Notes: generated by a model not told the origin, from the sequence alone. Shown: positions 7,532 through 14,641, counted from the first letter of the stretch. The stretch: 38,826 nucleotides of DNA from Candidatus Avilachnospira avistercoris (GCA_018714145.1 DVNS01000088.1:1-38826); one strand, 5' to 3'. Numbers and translations: made by a program.

Positions 7532-8989
7532 ATGAAACATAAAATGTCGATAAAACTTAGGCTGACCCTCTGGTTTACGGGCTTCATGGCCCTGATGGCA
7601 GCGGTGTGCCTGCTCCTCATCCTAGTTATCGGAAGCCGGGTCTCTGAGGACCGGGCTCTTAGTCTCCTTGATCTGAGCGTCCGGAGCGATATAGAAAATA
7701 TCCATTATGCAGACGGGAGGCTCACGCTGGAGCCGGAGCTGAGCTTTTATGAAAATGACATCTATAAGCTCATCTACAATAAGAGCGGTGCCGTGCTCGG
7801 CGGCCAGACCCCTCCGGGCTTTGATATCTCTGAGCCCCTTGAAAATGGGGTGACTAGGGTCCTGCATAAGGGAGGAGAAAGCTTCCTCGTCTTTGACCTT
7901 TTCATACCCTCGGGCTGGGAGGACGGCGTATGGCTGAGGGGCATATCCGAATATCCGGATATAGAGGATACCCTCGGGCGGAGCATGACCATTTTCCTTA
8001 TCATACTTCCGTTCATCATCATATCCGCTTCGGTGGGCGGGTATTTCCTCATAAAGAGAGCCCTGCTTCCCATCGAGCTTGTGACTAAGGCTGCAGGCAG
8101 CATATCAGAGGGAAGGGACCTGAGCCGCAGGATAAACAGCAGCACGGTCGGCGATGACGAGGCCGGACGCCTTGCGGATGCCTTTGATCATATGTTTGAG
8201 AGGCTTGAGCGCTCCTTTGAGGCCGAGAAGCAGTTTGCCTCCGATGCCTCCCATGAGCTCAGGACCCCCACGGCGGTCATAGTGGCCCAGTGCGCCTATC
8301 TGGATAAGTATGCCGACGAGCTGTCGGACTATAAGGAGGGCGTGGAGGTCATCAAGCGTCAGGCAGGGCGGATGTCCTTGCTGATAGACAGGCTCCTTGA
8401 TATCACAAGGCTCGACTTCGGCACGAAAAAGCTGGAGCTCTCAGATACGGATGTCAGCGAGCTGGTAGGTCTCATCTGTGAGGAGCAGGACAGCGGCGTA
8501 AGGGGTATAAAGCTGAGTGCTGACATAGCCCCCAACATCCACAGGCTGGTGGACCCGTATCTGTTTTCAAGAGTGGTCAATAACCTCCTTGACAATGCAA
8601 GGAAATACGGCAGAGAGGGCGGACATATATGGGTGAGCCTTTCCTATTATGACGGGGCTTCAGATATAAAACAGGAAAATGCCTCCTCACCGGTAAGGCT
8701 GCCCCTCGTCTCCCATCTTCAGGCAGAGTCCTCCATAGCTAAGGCCGAAGGGGACAATGCTTCCCAGAAAAAGGCCGTGCTCACGGTCAGGGATGATGGC
8801 ATAGGTATGACCGAGGATGAGCTTTCCAAGATATGGCAGCGCTTCTATCAGGCCAATCCCTCAAGGAGCGAGGGCACGGGAAGCGGCCTTGGCCTTTCCA
8901 TGGTAAAGCAGATAGTGGAGCTCCACAGGGGAAGCATAACTGCGGAAAGCACTTATGGCGAGGGAAGTACATTTACAGTGATATTTTAA
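7532..8989 (+). CDS. Membrane sensor histidine kinase
   Basis: A 485-residue partner of the upstream response regulator. Transmembrane helix 1 is about residues 10-33 and helix 2 about 150-174, bracketing an extracytoplasmic sensor domain of about 115 residues. HAMP follows (about 175-228), then HisKA with the phosphoacceptor His241 in SHELRTP, and HATPase_c with the N-box NNLLDNARKYG, DDGIGM, an F-box-like WQRFYQ and the G2 motif GTGSGLGLSM. An unusual low-complexity insertion of about 40 residues (373-412) sits between the N-box strand and DDGIGM, inside the ATP-binding domain. AAGGA lies 8 bases before the ATG. The signal is unknown; the kinase-PepSY arrangement suggests envelope or peptide stress. 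Confidence 0.96.
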   Translation: MKHKMSIKLRLTLWFTGFMALMAAVCLLLILVIGSRVSEDRALSLLDLSVRSDIENIHYADGRLTLEPELSFYENDIYKLIYNKSGAVLGGQTPPGFDISEPLENGVTRVLHKGGESFLVFDLFIPSGWEDGVWLRGISEYPDIEDTLGRSMTIFLIILPFIIISASVGGYFLIKRALLPIELVTKAAGSISEGRDLSRRINSSTVGDDEAGRLADAFDHMFERLERSFEAEKQFASDASHELRTPTAVIVAQCAYLDKYADELSDYKEGVEVIKRQAGRMSLLIDRLLDITRLDFGTKKLELSDTDVSELVGLICEEQDSGVRGIKLSADIAPNIHRLVDPYLFSRVVNNLLDNARKYGREGGHIWVSLSYYDGASDIKQENASSPVRLPLVSHLQAESSIAKAEGDNASQKKAVLTVRDDGIGMTEDELSKIWQRFYQANPSRSEGTGSGLGLSMVKQIVELHRGSITAESTYGEGSTFTVIF

Positions 8990-9173
8990 TGATTTTCTAA
9001 TAAATAAGCGTTATGATATGGGCATAAAGGATAAGCAGGCTGCAGGCAGGGCTGCACGAACTAAGGAAAATGAGAATGTGTCAGCGATGTCACGAAATTT
9101 TATTAAGGACAAGGCCATGGCAGCGGCATAAAATATAAGCTAAGGGACCCTAAGGGCCCATATAGGAGGCAAA

Positions 9174-10259
9174 ATGAAAAAAAGGACAGTGGTATCAGTA
9201 TTAACGGCAGGACTTATCTGCTCGGCAATGTTTATCGGAGGCTGCTCCAGCTCCTCGGAGCGCAGCGTGGCAGATTATATAGGCATCGATGCGGCACAGG
9301 AGGCGGCCCTCAGTGCAGCAGGCATAAGTGAGGCCGATGCAGAGTTTTCCGTATCGGGACTGGACAGCAGGGACGGTACCTTTTTCTATGAGGTGAGCTT
9401 CACCTCCGGTGATAAGTCCTATAGCTATGACATAGATGCCCTTACCGGCGTGGTGATAGAGGAGGCCATCTCCCCTATCGAGGACGGAAGCGGCTTGGGC
9501 AATACATCTGATGATGCTTCCTCTGAGACTTCCCCTGAGGTTTCGGCGCAAAGAGCCGATGCAGATAAGAAATCTGCTGCCGGGACCATGGCAGAGGCTG
9601 CTTCGGGTGAGGCTGTTTCTCCCGAGGCTTCAGGAAATGGAGCTTCTGCACAGGTTCCTTCAGCAAAGGATGGCTCGAATTCAGGCGCTCAGGCGTCTTC
9701 AGGCAGGCCTCAGGGCGGCGGCTCAAACGGGCTTATAAGCCGTGAGGAGGCAGAGAGCATAGCCCTCAGCGATGCAGGACTTGAGGCTTCTGAGGCAGCA
9801 AGGCTCCGCTCGGAGCTCGACCGTGATGACGGCTGGATGATATATGAGGTAGAATTTTATGGACCCGATGGCCTCGAATATGACTATGCCATCAATGCAG
9901 AGACCGGAGAGATAGTAGCCAGCGGTTTTGATATGGATGACGACCATTACTGGCTGAGCAAGCTTCAGAACGGTACCGGTGCCGGAAACGGCGGCAATGG
10001 CAATGCCTATGGAAATGGAAACGGCGGACAGGGAGCAGGCTCCACTGCTGCATCCATAAGTGAGGATGACGCAGCCGCCATAGCCCTTGAGCGTGTGCCT
10101 GGTGCTGCTGCCAATGATCTGCGTATCCACCTTGACCATGACGACGGACGTCTTGTATATGAGGGAGAGATAGTTTACGACCGTATGGAGTATGAATTCA
10201 AGATAGACGCCCTCAGCGGAAGCATCCTTGAGTGGGAGTCCGAGCGCTGGGATAGATAA
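9174..10259 (+). CDS. Lipoprotein with three PepSY domains
   Basis: A 361-residue exported protein with lipobox IGGC (Cys24). It carries three PepSY-like domains (about residues 38-95, 187-248 and 292-361), each with a helix containing an EA/DDA-type start and a beta hairpin ending in a Y-x-I-D/N-A-x-T/S-G pattern (YDIDALTG, YAINAETG, FKIDALSG). An Ala/Ser/Glu-rich linker (about 96-185) and a Gly/Asn-rich linker (about 262-290) separate them. PepSY domains are known as protease inhibitor or propeptide-type modules and commonly sit beside two-component genes in Clostridia. It follows the kinase after 184 bases and has AGGAGG before the ATG, so it may be a target or accessory of the system; that role is inferred. 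Confidence 0.9.
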   Translation: MKKRTVVSVLTAGLICSAMFIGGCSSSSERSVADYIGIDAAQEAALSAAGISEADAEFSVSGLDSRDGTFFYEVSFTSGDKSYSYDIDALTGVVIEEAISPIEDGSGLGNTSDDASSETSPEVSAQRADADKKSAAGTMAEAASGEAVSPEASGNGASAQVPSAKDGSNSGAQASSGRPQGGGSNGLISREEAESIALSDAGLEASEAARLRSELDRDDGWMIYEVEFYGPDGLEYDYAINAETGEIVASGFDMDDDHYWLSKLQNGTGAGNGGNGNAYGNGNGGQGAGSTAASISEDDAAAIALERVPGAAANDLRIHLDHDDGRLVYEGEIVYDRMEYEFKIDALSGSILEWESERWDR

Positions 10260-10295
10260 ACTTCAGTATAAGCAGCATAGCTTAAGAACATATAA

Positions 10296-10433
10296 GGTGC
10301 TGCTGCAAAATAGGTTTTAAAATTATTATTAAGTAAAAAAGGTTAGTGAAAACTCAAAACCAAGGTTTTCACTAACCTTTTTTTATCAACGGATTTTTGT
10401 TTGGGTCTGAAAACTATATTTTGCAGCAGTGCC
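10296..10433. repeat. Nested palindromic element around a bidirectional terminator
   Basis: The outer arms CTGCTGCAAAATA (10300-10312) and TATTTTGCAGCAG (10417-10429) are a perfect 13-bp inverted repeat, extended imperfectly on both sides. They enclose an AT-rich segment with the terminator hairpin at its centre. The nested design, about 138 bases in total, resembles a small palindromic repeat or miniature mobile element, but no target-site duplication is obvious and no second copy exists in the window. Confidence 0.55.
10335..10384. terminator. Bidirectional Rho-independent terminator
   Basis: A perfect 13-bp stem GGTTAGTGAAAAC (10341-10353) and GTTTTCACTAACC (10365-10377) is flanked by six A before and seven T after. 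It works in both directions and sits between two convergent genes, the PepSY lipoprotein (plus) and the DUF3842-like gene (minus). Confidence 0.92.
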
Positions 10434-10480
10434 CTTTTGATTGAATACAGCTATCCCGCATGCTCTGCATATTAGAATGC

Positions 10481-10909
10481 TTATTTCTCCAGCTCCTGCC
10501 CTATGCGGAGCACCGCCTCCTGTACGAGGCGGCCCACATTGAGGTCCGATACGCCCACAACTATGTTGTCGCAATGGTTCATGGGTATGAGGACCCTGAC
10601 CGCCCTGCTCTGCCCCACGGACTTGGCCATGCGGGGGGATATCTCCCCGTAGAGGGAATCAGCTATGACTATGCCTATGGGCCCTGCTATGATGTCCGCC
10701 CTCTGGGCACAGACTGCGATGGCATTTTCTCCGGTGGCGCCATGGTCCGCACCAGCCTTGAGCATGGCAGCGGTGGCCTGACTGTTGGTACCGGCGGCTA
10801 TGAGCTCTGTTTCCGGATAGGCCTTCTTAAGCTCAGAAATGAGCTGACGGCCTATGCCGCCTCCCTGAGCATCTATGATAAGTATCGATTTTTTTGCATT
10901 TTTATTCAT
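10481..10909 (-). CDS. DUF3842-like small protein
   Basis: A 142-residue protein beginning MNKNAKKSILIIDAQGGGIG, with a Rossmann-like glycine motif near residue 15 and a later IAAGTNSQATAAMLKAGAD segment. From memory this matches DUF3842, a family of about 135 residues common in Clostridia with no established function; a nucleotide-binding role is inference. I chose the ATG at 10909. The ORF track extends to a TTG at 10945, adding 12 residues that do not resemble the family and run into the opposite-strand promoter. No strong ribosome binding site is visible. It is monocistronic and convergent with the PepSY gene. Confidence 0.85.
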   Translation of the reverse strand: MNKNAKKSILIIDAQGGGIGRQLISELKKAYPETELIAAGTNSQATAAMLKAGADHGATGENAIAVCAQRADIIAGPIGIVIADSLYGEISPRMAKSVGQSRAVRVLIPMNHCDNIVVGVSDLNVGRLVQEAVLRIGQELEK

Positions 10910-10938
10910 GGCTAAGATTTTAGCACAATATTTTCTGC

Positions 10939-10967
10939 TTGACAAATCTGTTTTTGTGCATTATTAT
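10939..10967 (+). promoter_or_regulatory. Consensus promoter for the Met-rich leader and metNIQ
   Basis: TTGACA (10939-10944), a 17-base spacer and TATTAT (10962-10967) form a near-consensus housekeeping promoter. The predicted start is near 10974, 33 bases before the ATG of the methionine-rich ORF. The start region of the divergent DUF3842-like gene lies just upstream, and a TATAAT can be read on the minus strand over the same -10 bases. Confidence 0.85.
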
Positions 10968-11006
10968 ACGGCCCATAAGATATTTTCAGTTTGAAAGGCA
11001 GTTTCC

Positions 11007-11138
11007 ATGTTCGTAAAGACTCGTGACATGATGGATATGGCTATGATGTTCGGCATGATGATGTGCATGTGCCGAATGTTCGTGATGCCAAAATCCAATA
11101 GAGTCCGCATGGATCAGCCGTACCCTGACATCCTATGA
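11007..11138 (+). CDS. Methionine-rich 43-residue leader peptide
   Basis: Too short for the ORF track. The translation starts MFVKTRDMMDMAMMFGMM and ends PYPDIL. It has 13 Met in 43 residues, 11 of them between residues 8 and 27, plus Cys20 and Cys22. An AAAGG lies 8-12 bases before the ATG and a consensus promoter lies upstream. The next gene on the strand is metN, with an intrinsic terminator between. By analogy with trp, his and leu leaders, the likely role is to measure charged Met-tRNA by ribosome stalling. The alternative is a free-standing Met/Cys-rich microprotein that binds a metal or inserts in the membrane. The link to metNIQ is inferred from position and codon content. Confidence 0.7.
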   Translation: MFVKTRDMMDMAMMFGMMMCMCRMFVMPKSNRVRMDQPYPDIL

Positions 11139-11194
11139 TGCCGCGGGGTGATACATAAGAGGTCTTGACTAAGATCATATATCATTGTTTATTA

Positions 11195-11226
11195 CGCAGG
11201 TCTGTGCATACGGACCTGCGTTTTTT
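11195..11226 (+). terminator. Intrinsic terminator between the Met-rich ORF and metN
   Basis: The stem CGCAGGTC (11195-11202) pairs with GACCTGCG (11213-11220) across a 10-base loop and is followed by six T. It sits 57 bases after the leader ORF stop and 116 bases before metN. I see no clear promoter between it and metN, so read-through would control metNIQ expression. Confidence 0.9.
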
Positions 11227-11341
11227 GATTTCATAAAGGGCTTAGGGCAGAAAGGAAATACTCTTCATCAAAATGATTTAGTGAAGGATATGCTATTCTT
11301 GATCGGAGGAGCAGAAAGCCTGAGCCTGAAAAGGAGAAAAG

Positions 11342-12535
11342 ATGAGTTTGAAGGCTATCGACAATGAAATAAGGCTCCAAGAGGAGGAGCCAGTGAGATC
11401 CCCTGAGGCTGCAGACAGCAGTTCATCAGGGAAGGCTGAGGGCTCAGGCAATGCCAAGGGCCTAAACAATGCCAAAGGCCTAGGCAGTGCCAATGGCTCA
11501 GAGGCTTTGGACGGCTCTCTTAGTGGGGAGGATATCATCGAGCTTCGCCACATAGGTAAGGAGTTCAAGACCTCCGGAGGACCGGTGACAGCCCTCTGCG
11601 ATATCGACCTTAATATAAAGAAAGGCGAGATATTCGGCATCATAGGCCTCTCAGGAGCGGGAAAGAGCACGCTGGTGCGCTGCATCAACCTGCTGGAGGT
11701 GCCTACCACGGGAGAGGTCATATTTGAAGGCAGGAATATAGCAGCTCTCCCCGAGCGGGAGCAGCGGAAGGCAAGGCAGTCCATGGGCATGATATTCCAG
11801 CAGTTCAATCTCCTTTCCCAGAGGAATGTCCTTAAGAATATCTGCTTCCCCCTGGAGCTTGCAGGTGTGCCTAAGAAACAGGCTGAGGCGAGGGCCAAGG
11901 AGCTTCTGGGACTTGTGGGACTTTCAGACAGGGCCTGCTCCTATCCTTCCCAGCTTTCAGGCGGACAGAAGCAGAGGGTAGCCATAGCAAGAGCCATAGC
12001 CACAAACCCCAAGGTGCTGCTTTGTGACGAAGCTACCAGCGCCCTTGACCCGGATACGACGAAGTCCATACTTGAGCTCCTTCGCCGCATCAATAAGGAG
12101 TTTGGCATCACGGTCATAGTCATCACCCATGAGATGAAGGTCATAGAGGCCATATGCGACAGGGTAGCCATCATAGACCAGAGCCGAATAGCCGAGGTCG
12201 GGGCCGTGGCGGATATATTTTCAGATCCAAAGTCAAAGATAGGCCGGAGGCTCATCCTCGGGGATGCGGTGAATAACGTAAGCTTCAAGGGCAGCCGCAA
12301 GGTCAGGATAACCTTTGACGGGCGAAGCTCCATGGAACCTGTGATAGCAAATATGATACTAAGTCTCAGGGTGCCGGTGAATTTTCTTTACGCCTCCCTT
12401 AAGGACATAGGAGGCACGGCCTTCGGCCATATGATAGTCCAGCTTCCCGAGGAGGAAAGTGATGCGACAAGGGCCCTTAATTATCTTAAAGCTCAGGGCA
12501 TAAAGTACGAGGAGGTGACAGAGGCAGATGTTTAA
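11342..12535 (+). CDS. metN: Methionine ABC transporter ATP-binding protein
   Basis: The cytoplasmic ATPase of the methionine importer. It shows Walker A GLSGAGKST (about residue 101), the Q-loop region MIFQQFNLL, signature LSGGQ (about 204), Walker B LLCDEATSALD and switch His in VITHEM. The C-terminal 75 or so residues form the NIL domain, which in known MetN proteins binds L-methionine and inhibits transport. Residues about 10-58 are an unusual Gly/Ser/Ala/Asn-rich leader containing three tandem hexapeptides encoded by 18-base repeats. The start at 11342 is well supported by AAAGGAG eight bases upstream, so the extension should be translated. It overlaps metI by 8 bases. Confidence 0.96.
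   Translation: MSLKAIDNEIRLQEEEPVRSPEAADSSSSGKAEGSGNAKGLNNAKGLGSANGSEALDGSLSGEDIIELRHIGKEFKTSGGPVTALCDIDLNIKKGEIFGIIGLSGAGKSTLVRCINLLEVPTTGEVIFEGRNIAALPEREQRKARQSMGMIFQQFNLLSQRNVLKNICFPLELAGVPKKQAEARAKELLGLVGLSDRACSYPSQLSGGQKQRVAIARAIATNPKVLLCDEATSALDPDTTKSILELLRRINKEFGITVIVITHEMKVIEAICDRVAIIDQSRIAEVGAVADIFSDPKSKIGRRLILGDAVNNVSFKGSRKVRITFDGRSSMEPVIANMILSLRVPVNFLYASLKDIGGTAFGHMIVQLPEEESDATRALNYLKAQGIKYEEVTEADV
11447..11500 (+). repeat. Three 18-base in-frame tandem repeats in the metN 5' region
   Basis: Units at 11447-11464, 11465-11482 and 11483-11500 share the core CAATGCCAA(G/A)GGCCTA with the third copy diverged. They encode GNAKGL, NNAKGL and GSANGS. The units preserve the reading frame and lie only in the disordered N-terminal extension, which suggests repeat-driven growth of that segment. 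Confidence 0.8.
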
Positions 12536-13190
12536 TTCAGAGTTTATAGAGATGTTTGGTTCGGAGATAGGAGCCACCCTTTATATGGTCCTCGTCTCCT
12601 CTCTCGTATCCTATGTGATAGGGCTTCCGCTGGGAGTGCTCCTTGTGGTAACAGATGAAGAAGGCATACACCCGATGCCCCTTTTAAATAAGGTCGTGGG
12701 GCTCATCGTAAATCTGCTCCGCTCGGTGCCCTTCCTTATCATGATAGTCATTGCCCTGCCCCTTACAAGGGCCGTGGTGGGCACCACCCTAGGAGCTACG
12801 GCGGTCATTCCTCCCTTGGTGGTATCGGCAGCTCCCTATGTGGCCCGTATGGTGGAGTCCTCCTTTAAGGAGGTGGACCGGGGCGTCATTGAAGCAGCCA
12901 AATCCATGGGAGCCTCGACCTCGGAGATCATTCTCAAGGTGCTGATACCGGAATCAAAGCCCTCCCTGCTCGTGGGCGCAGCCATTTCCATAACTACCAT
13001 ACTTGGATATTCGGCCATGGCAGGAAACCTTGGAGGCGGCGGTCTCGGGGCCATAGCCATAAACTACGGCTACTACAGGCGGGAGCCTGTGACCATGTGG
13101 GTGGCAGTCATACTGCTGATGCTGCTGGTTCAGGTCATTCAGGAGCTGGGACTGAGGCTCGCAAGGCACAGCGACAAGAGGGCAAGATAA
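12528..13190 (+). CDS. metI: Methionine ABC transporter permease
   Basis: A 220-residue inner membrane permease with about five hydrophobic helices. The coupling (EAA) loop is visible as GVIEAAKSMGAS followed by IILKVLIPES, which contacts the MetN ATPase. Length and helix number match the MetI family. The start overlaps the last 8 bases of metN, and GAGGAGGTG about 10 bases upstream supplies the ribosome binding site. It is co-transcribed with metN and works with MetQ to import D- or L-methionine. Confidence 0.95.
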   Translation: MFNSEFIEMFGSEIGATLYMVLVSSLVSYVIGLPLGVLLVVTDEEGIHPMPLLNKVVGLIVNLLRSVPFLIMIVIALPLTRAVVGTTLGATAVIPPLVVSAAPYVARMVESSFKEVDRGVIEAAKSMGASTSEIILKVLIPESKPSLLVGAAISITTILGYSAMAGNLGGGGLGAIAINYGYYRREPVTMWVAVILLMLLVQVIQELGLRLARHSDKRAR

Positions 13191-13437
13191 AGTAAGGCAG
13201 AAGCTTCTGCAGTCCAAGGTCTAATATGAAAAGCCTAATATGAAAAGCCTAAAATAATAAAGACCTATAGTAATTTGAAAAAAATAAAATAATAGTTCCT
13301 GCAAAGTTTCAGCAGAAAGCCTAACGAAGCAGACGAACTTACAAAGCTTCAGCAAGAAAAATCTTATAGCTAAAATAAATCATGGAATACAAGGGCGAAA
13401 GCCCCAGTAGATAAAAGAAAAAGAGGAGAATAAAATT
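13191..13437 (+). repeat. metI-metQ spacer with short repeats
   Basis: The 247-base spacer contains two adjacent copies of a 14-base unit CTAATATGAAAAGC (13221-13248) followed by a partial third, and two similar segments CAAAGTTTCAGCAGAAA and CAAAGCTTCAGCAAGAAA. I see no clear terminator or promoter, so metQ is probably co-transcribed, though the spacer could allow separate control of the abundant binding protein. Confidence 0.5.
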
Positions 13438-14334
13438 ATGAAGAGATCCACACTTTTAACAACAGCCATCGCTATCACTGCAGTCCTTTCCCTTACAGCC
13501 TGCGGAGGCTCCAAGGAGGAGACCACTGCTGCAGCCACAGAGGCCGCTGCTGAGACTGAGGCAGCCGCAGATACCGAAGAAGCCGCTGAGGCAGATCCCG
13601 AAGAGCTTGTCGAGATAGTGGTAGGTGCAAGCCCTGCACCCCATGCAGAGATACTTGCAGCCGCAGAGCCGGTGCTCAATGAGGCTGGCTATACCCTCGA
13701 TATCGTGGAGTATACTGACTATGTTCAGCCTAATCTGGCCCTTGAAGCAGGAGAGCTCGATGCCAACTATTTCCAGCACGGACCCTATCTTGAGCAGTTC
13801 AACGTGGAGCAGGGCACGGACCTCGTAAGTGCAGGCACCATCCACTATGAGCCCTTCGGCATCTATGCAGGAAAGACCGCAAGCTTAGAAGAGCTCGCTG
13901 ATGGCGCTACCGTAGCAGTGCCCAACGATACCACCAATGAGGCAAGGGCCCTTCTGCTCCTTGAGGCACAGGGACTTCTTACGCTCAAGGAGGGCGCTGG
14001 ACTGGATGCCACAAAGAACGACATCGTAGAAAATCCCAAGGACCTTGATATCCTTGAGGTAGAGGCAGCCCAGATACCCCTTTCCCTTCAGGACGTGGAT
14101 ATAGCAGTCATCAACGGCAACTATGCCATAGATGCAGGCCTTAAGGTCAGCGATGCCCTCGCAGTAGAGGCCTCAGACTCAGAGGCAGCCGTTACCTACG
14201 GAAATGTGGTAGCAGTAAAGGCCGGCGAGGAAACCAGTGACAAGGCCCTTGCCCTTGTGGAAGCCCTTAAGAGCGATACTGTAAAGAGCTTCATCGAGGA
14301 GACCTATGAGGGCGCTGTAGTTCCGATGTTCTGA
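13438..14334 (+). CDS. metQ: Methionine-binding lipoprotein
   Basis: The substrate-binding component of the importer, belonging to the NlpA/MetQ family, 298 residues. The signal peptide ends at the lipobox LTAC (Cys21). An Ala/Glu/Thr-rich acidic linker follows (about residues 24-58), then the binding domain, starting VEIVVGASPAPHAEIL. Family landmarks include ANYFQHGPYLEQFN, AGTIHYEPFGIYAGK, VAVPNDTTNEARALLLLE, DIAVINGNYA and the C-terminal SFIEETYEGAVVPMF. AGAGGAG precedes the ATG. It is anchored to the outer membrane face and delivers methionine to MetNI. Confidence 0.96.
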   Translation: MKRSTLLTTAIAITAVLSLTACGGSKEETTAAATEAAAETEAAADTEEAAEADPEELVEIVVGASPAPHAEILAAAEPVLNEAGYTLDIVEYTDYVQPNLALEAGELDANYFQHGPYLEQFNVEQGTDLVSAGTIHYEPFGIYAGKTASLEELADGATVAVPNDTTNEARALLLLEAQGLLTLKEGAGLDATKNDIVENPKDLDILEVEAAQIPLSLQDVDIAVINGNYAIDAGLKVSDALAVEASDSEAAVTYGNVVAVKAGEETSDKALALVEALKSDTVKSFIEETYEGAVVPMF

Positions 14335-14356
14335 TATATGTAAAGCTTAAGCATTA

Positions 14357-14422
14357 GTTCTGCTAAAACTTCTGCACAGGGCTTCTGCTTCGCAAGGCCT
14401 TTAAGCAGAAGTTTTACAGAAC
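14357..14422 (+). repeat. Long stem-loop downstream of metQ
   Basis: GTTCTGCTAAAACTTCTGC (14357-14375) pairs with GCAGAAGTTTTACAGAAC (14405-14422), an 18-bp stem with a single bulged C. No T-tract follows directly, so it is more likely an mRNA 3' stabilising structure than the terminator, which comes next. Confidence 0.7.
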
Positions 14423-14456
14423 ATATATCTCTTGGTTTTTAATATTATCTTTGATT

Positions 14457-14507
14457 AAAGGAGCTGTCGATAACAGATGAGATGTCTATTATCGGCAGCT
14501 CCTTTTT
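14457..14507 (+). terminator. Rho-independent terminator of the metNIQ operon
   Basis: AAAGGAGCTGTCGATAA (14457-14473) pairs with TTATCGGCAGCTCCTTT (14489-14505) with one G-T wobble, and the 3' arm runs into five T. It is a long strong stem placed after metQ. Confidence 0.92.
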
Positions 14508-14511
14508 GATG

Positions 14512-14540
14512 AAAAAGGACGGGCCCCGAGGGGCCCGCCC
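14512..14540 (-). terminator. Terminator of the amidohydrolase operon
   Basis: The GC-rich inverted repeat GGACGGGCCCC / GGGGCCCGCCC (14517-14527 and 14530-14540) is followed on the minus strand by TTTTT (14516-14512). It lies about 100 bases after the last minus-strand gene and back to back with the metNIQ terminator. Confidence 0.8.
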
Positions 14541-14641
14541 AGAAGATGCTTGGCTTCATAAACTTGAATCATCATCTTTATTTTAGCTTTTGCTATTTTT
14601 ATTTGCCTAAAGACATGCTGCATGACATAGGCTTAAGGTGA

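Larger units (their letters stand above)
10974..11226 (+). promoter_or_regulatory. Candidate methionine-codon attenuator leader of metNIQ
   Basis: The transcript leader contains, in order, a Met-rich 43-codon ORF, a stem-loop at about 11148-11187 (arms GGTCTT/AAGATC and TGATA/TATCA) and an intrinsic terminator. A hairpin TTCGGCA/TGCCGAA (11049-11055 with 11070-11076) lies within the Met-codon run. Another, GGAT-CAG paired with CTG-ATCC, spans 11111-11133 near the stop codon. A possible antiterminator pairs CCGTA (11118-11122) with TACGG (11209-11213), helped by GAC with GTC, which would invade the terminator. This pairing is short and unproven. I see no SAM-I (S-box) or T-box consensus. Confidence 0.6.

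Noticed and set aside
9000-9173. Dedicated promoter for the PepSY lipoprotein gene
   Set aside because: No -35/-10 pair with acceptable spacing could be found in the gap, so co-transcription with the kinase or activator-dependent expression is more likely.
11165-11195. Second promoter TTGACT-17-TTTATT before metN
   Set aside because: The start site would lie at the base of the terminator hairpin, so transcripts would terminate at once, and the -10 match is weak.
11139-11341. SAM (S-box) riboswitch or T-box upstream of metN
   Set aside because: The conserved S-box core and the T-box AGGGTGGNACCGCG sequence are absent. The GCCGCGGGGTG at 11139-11149 is only superficially similar.
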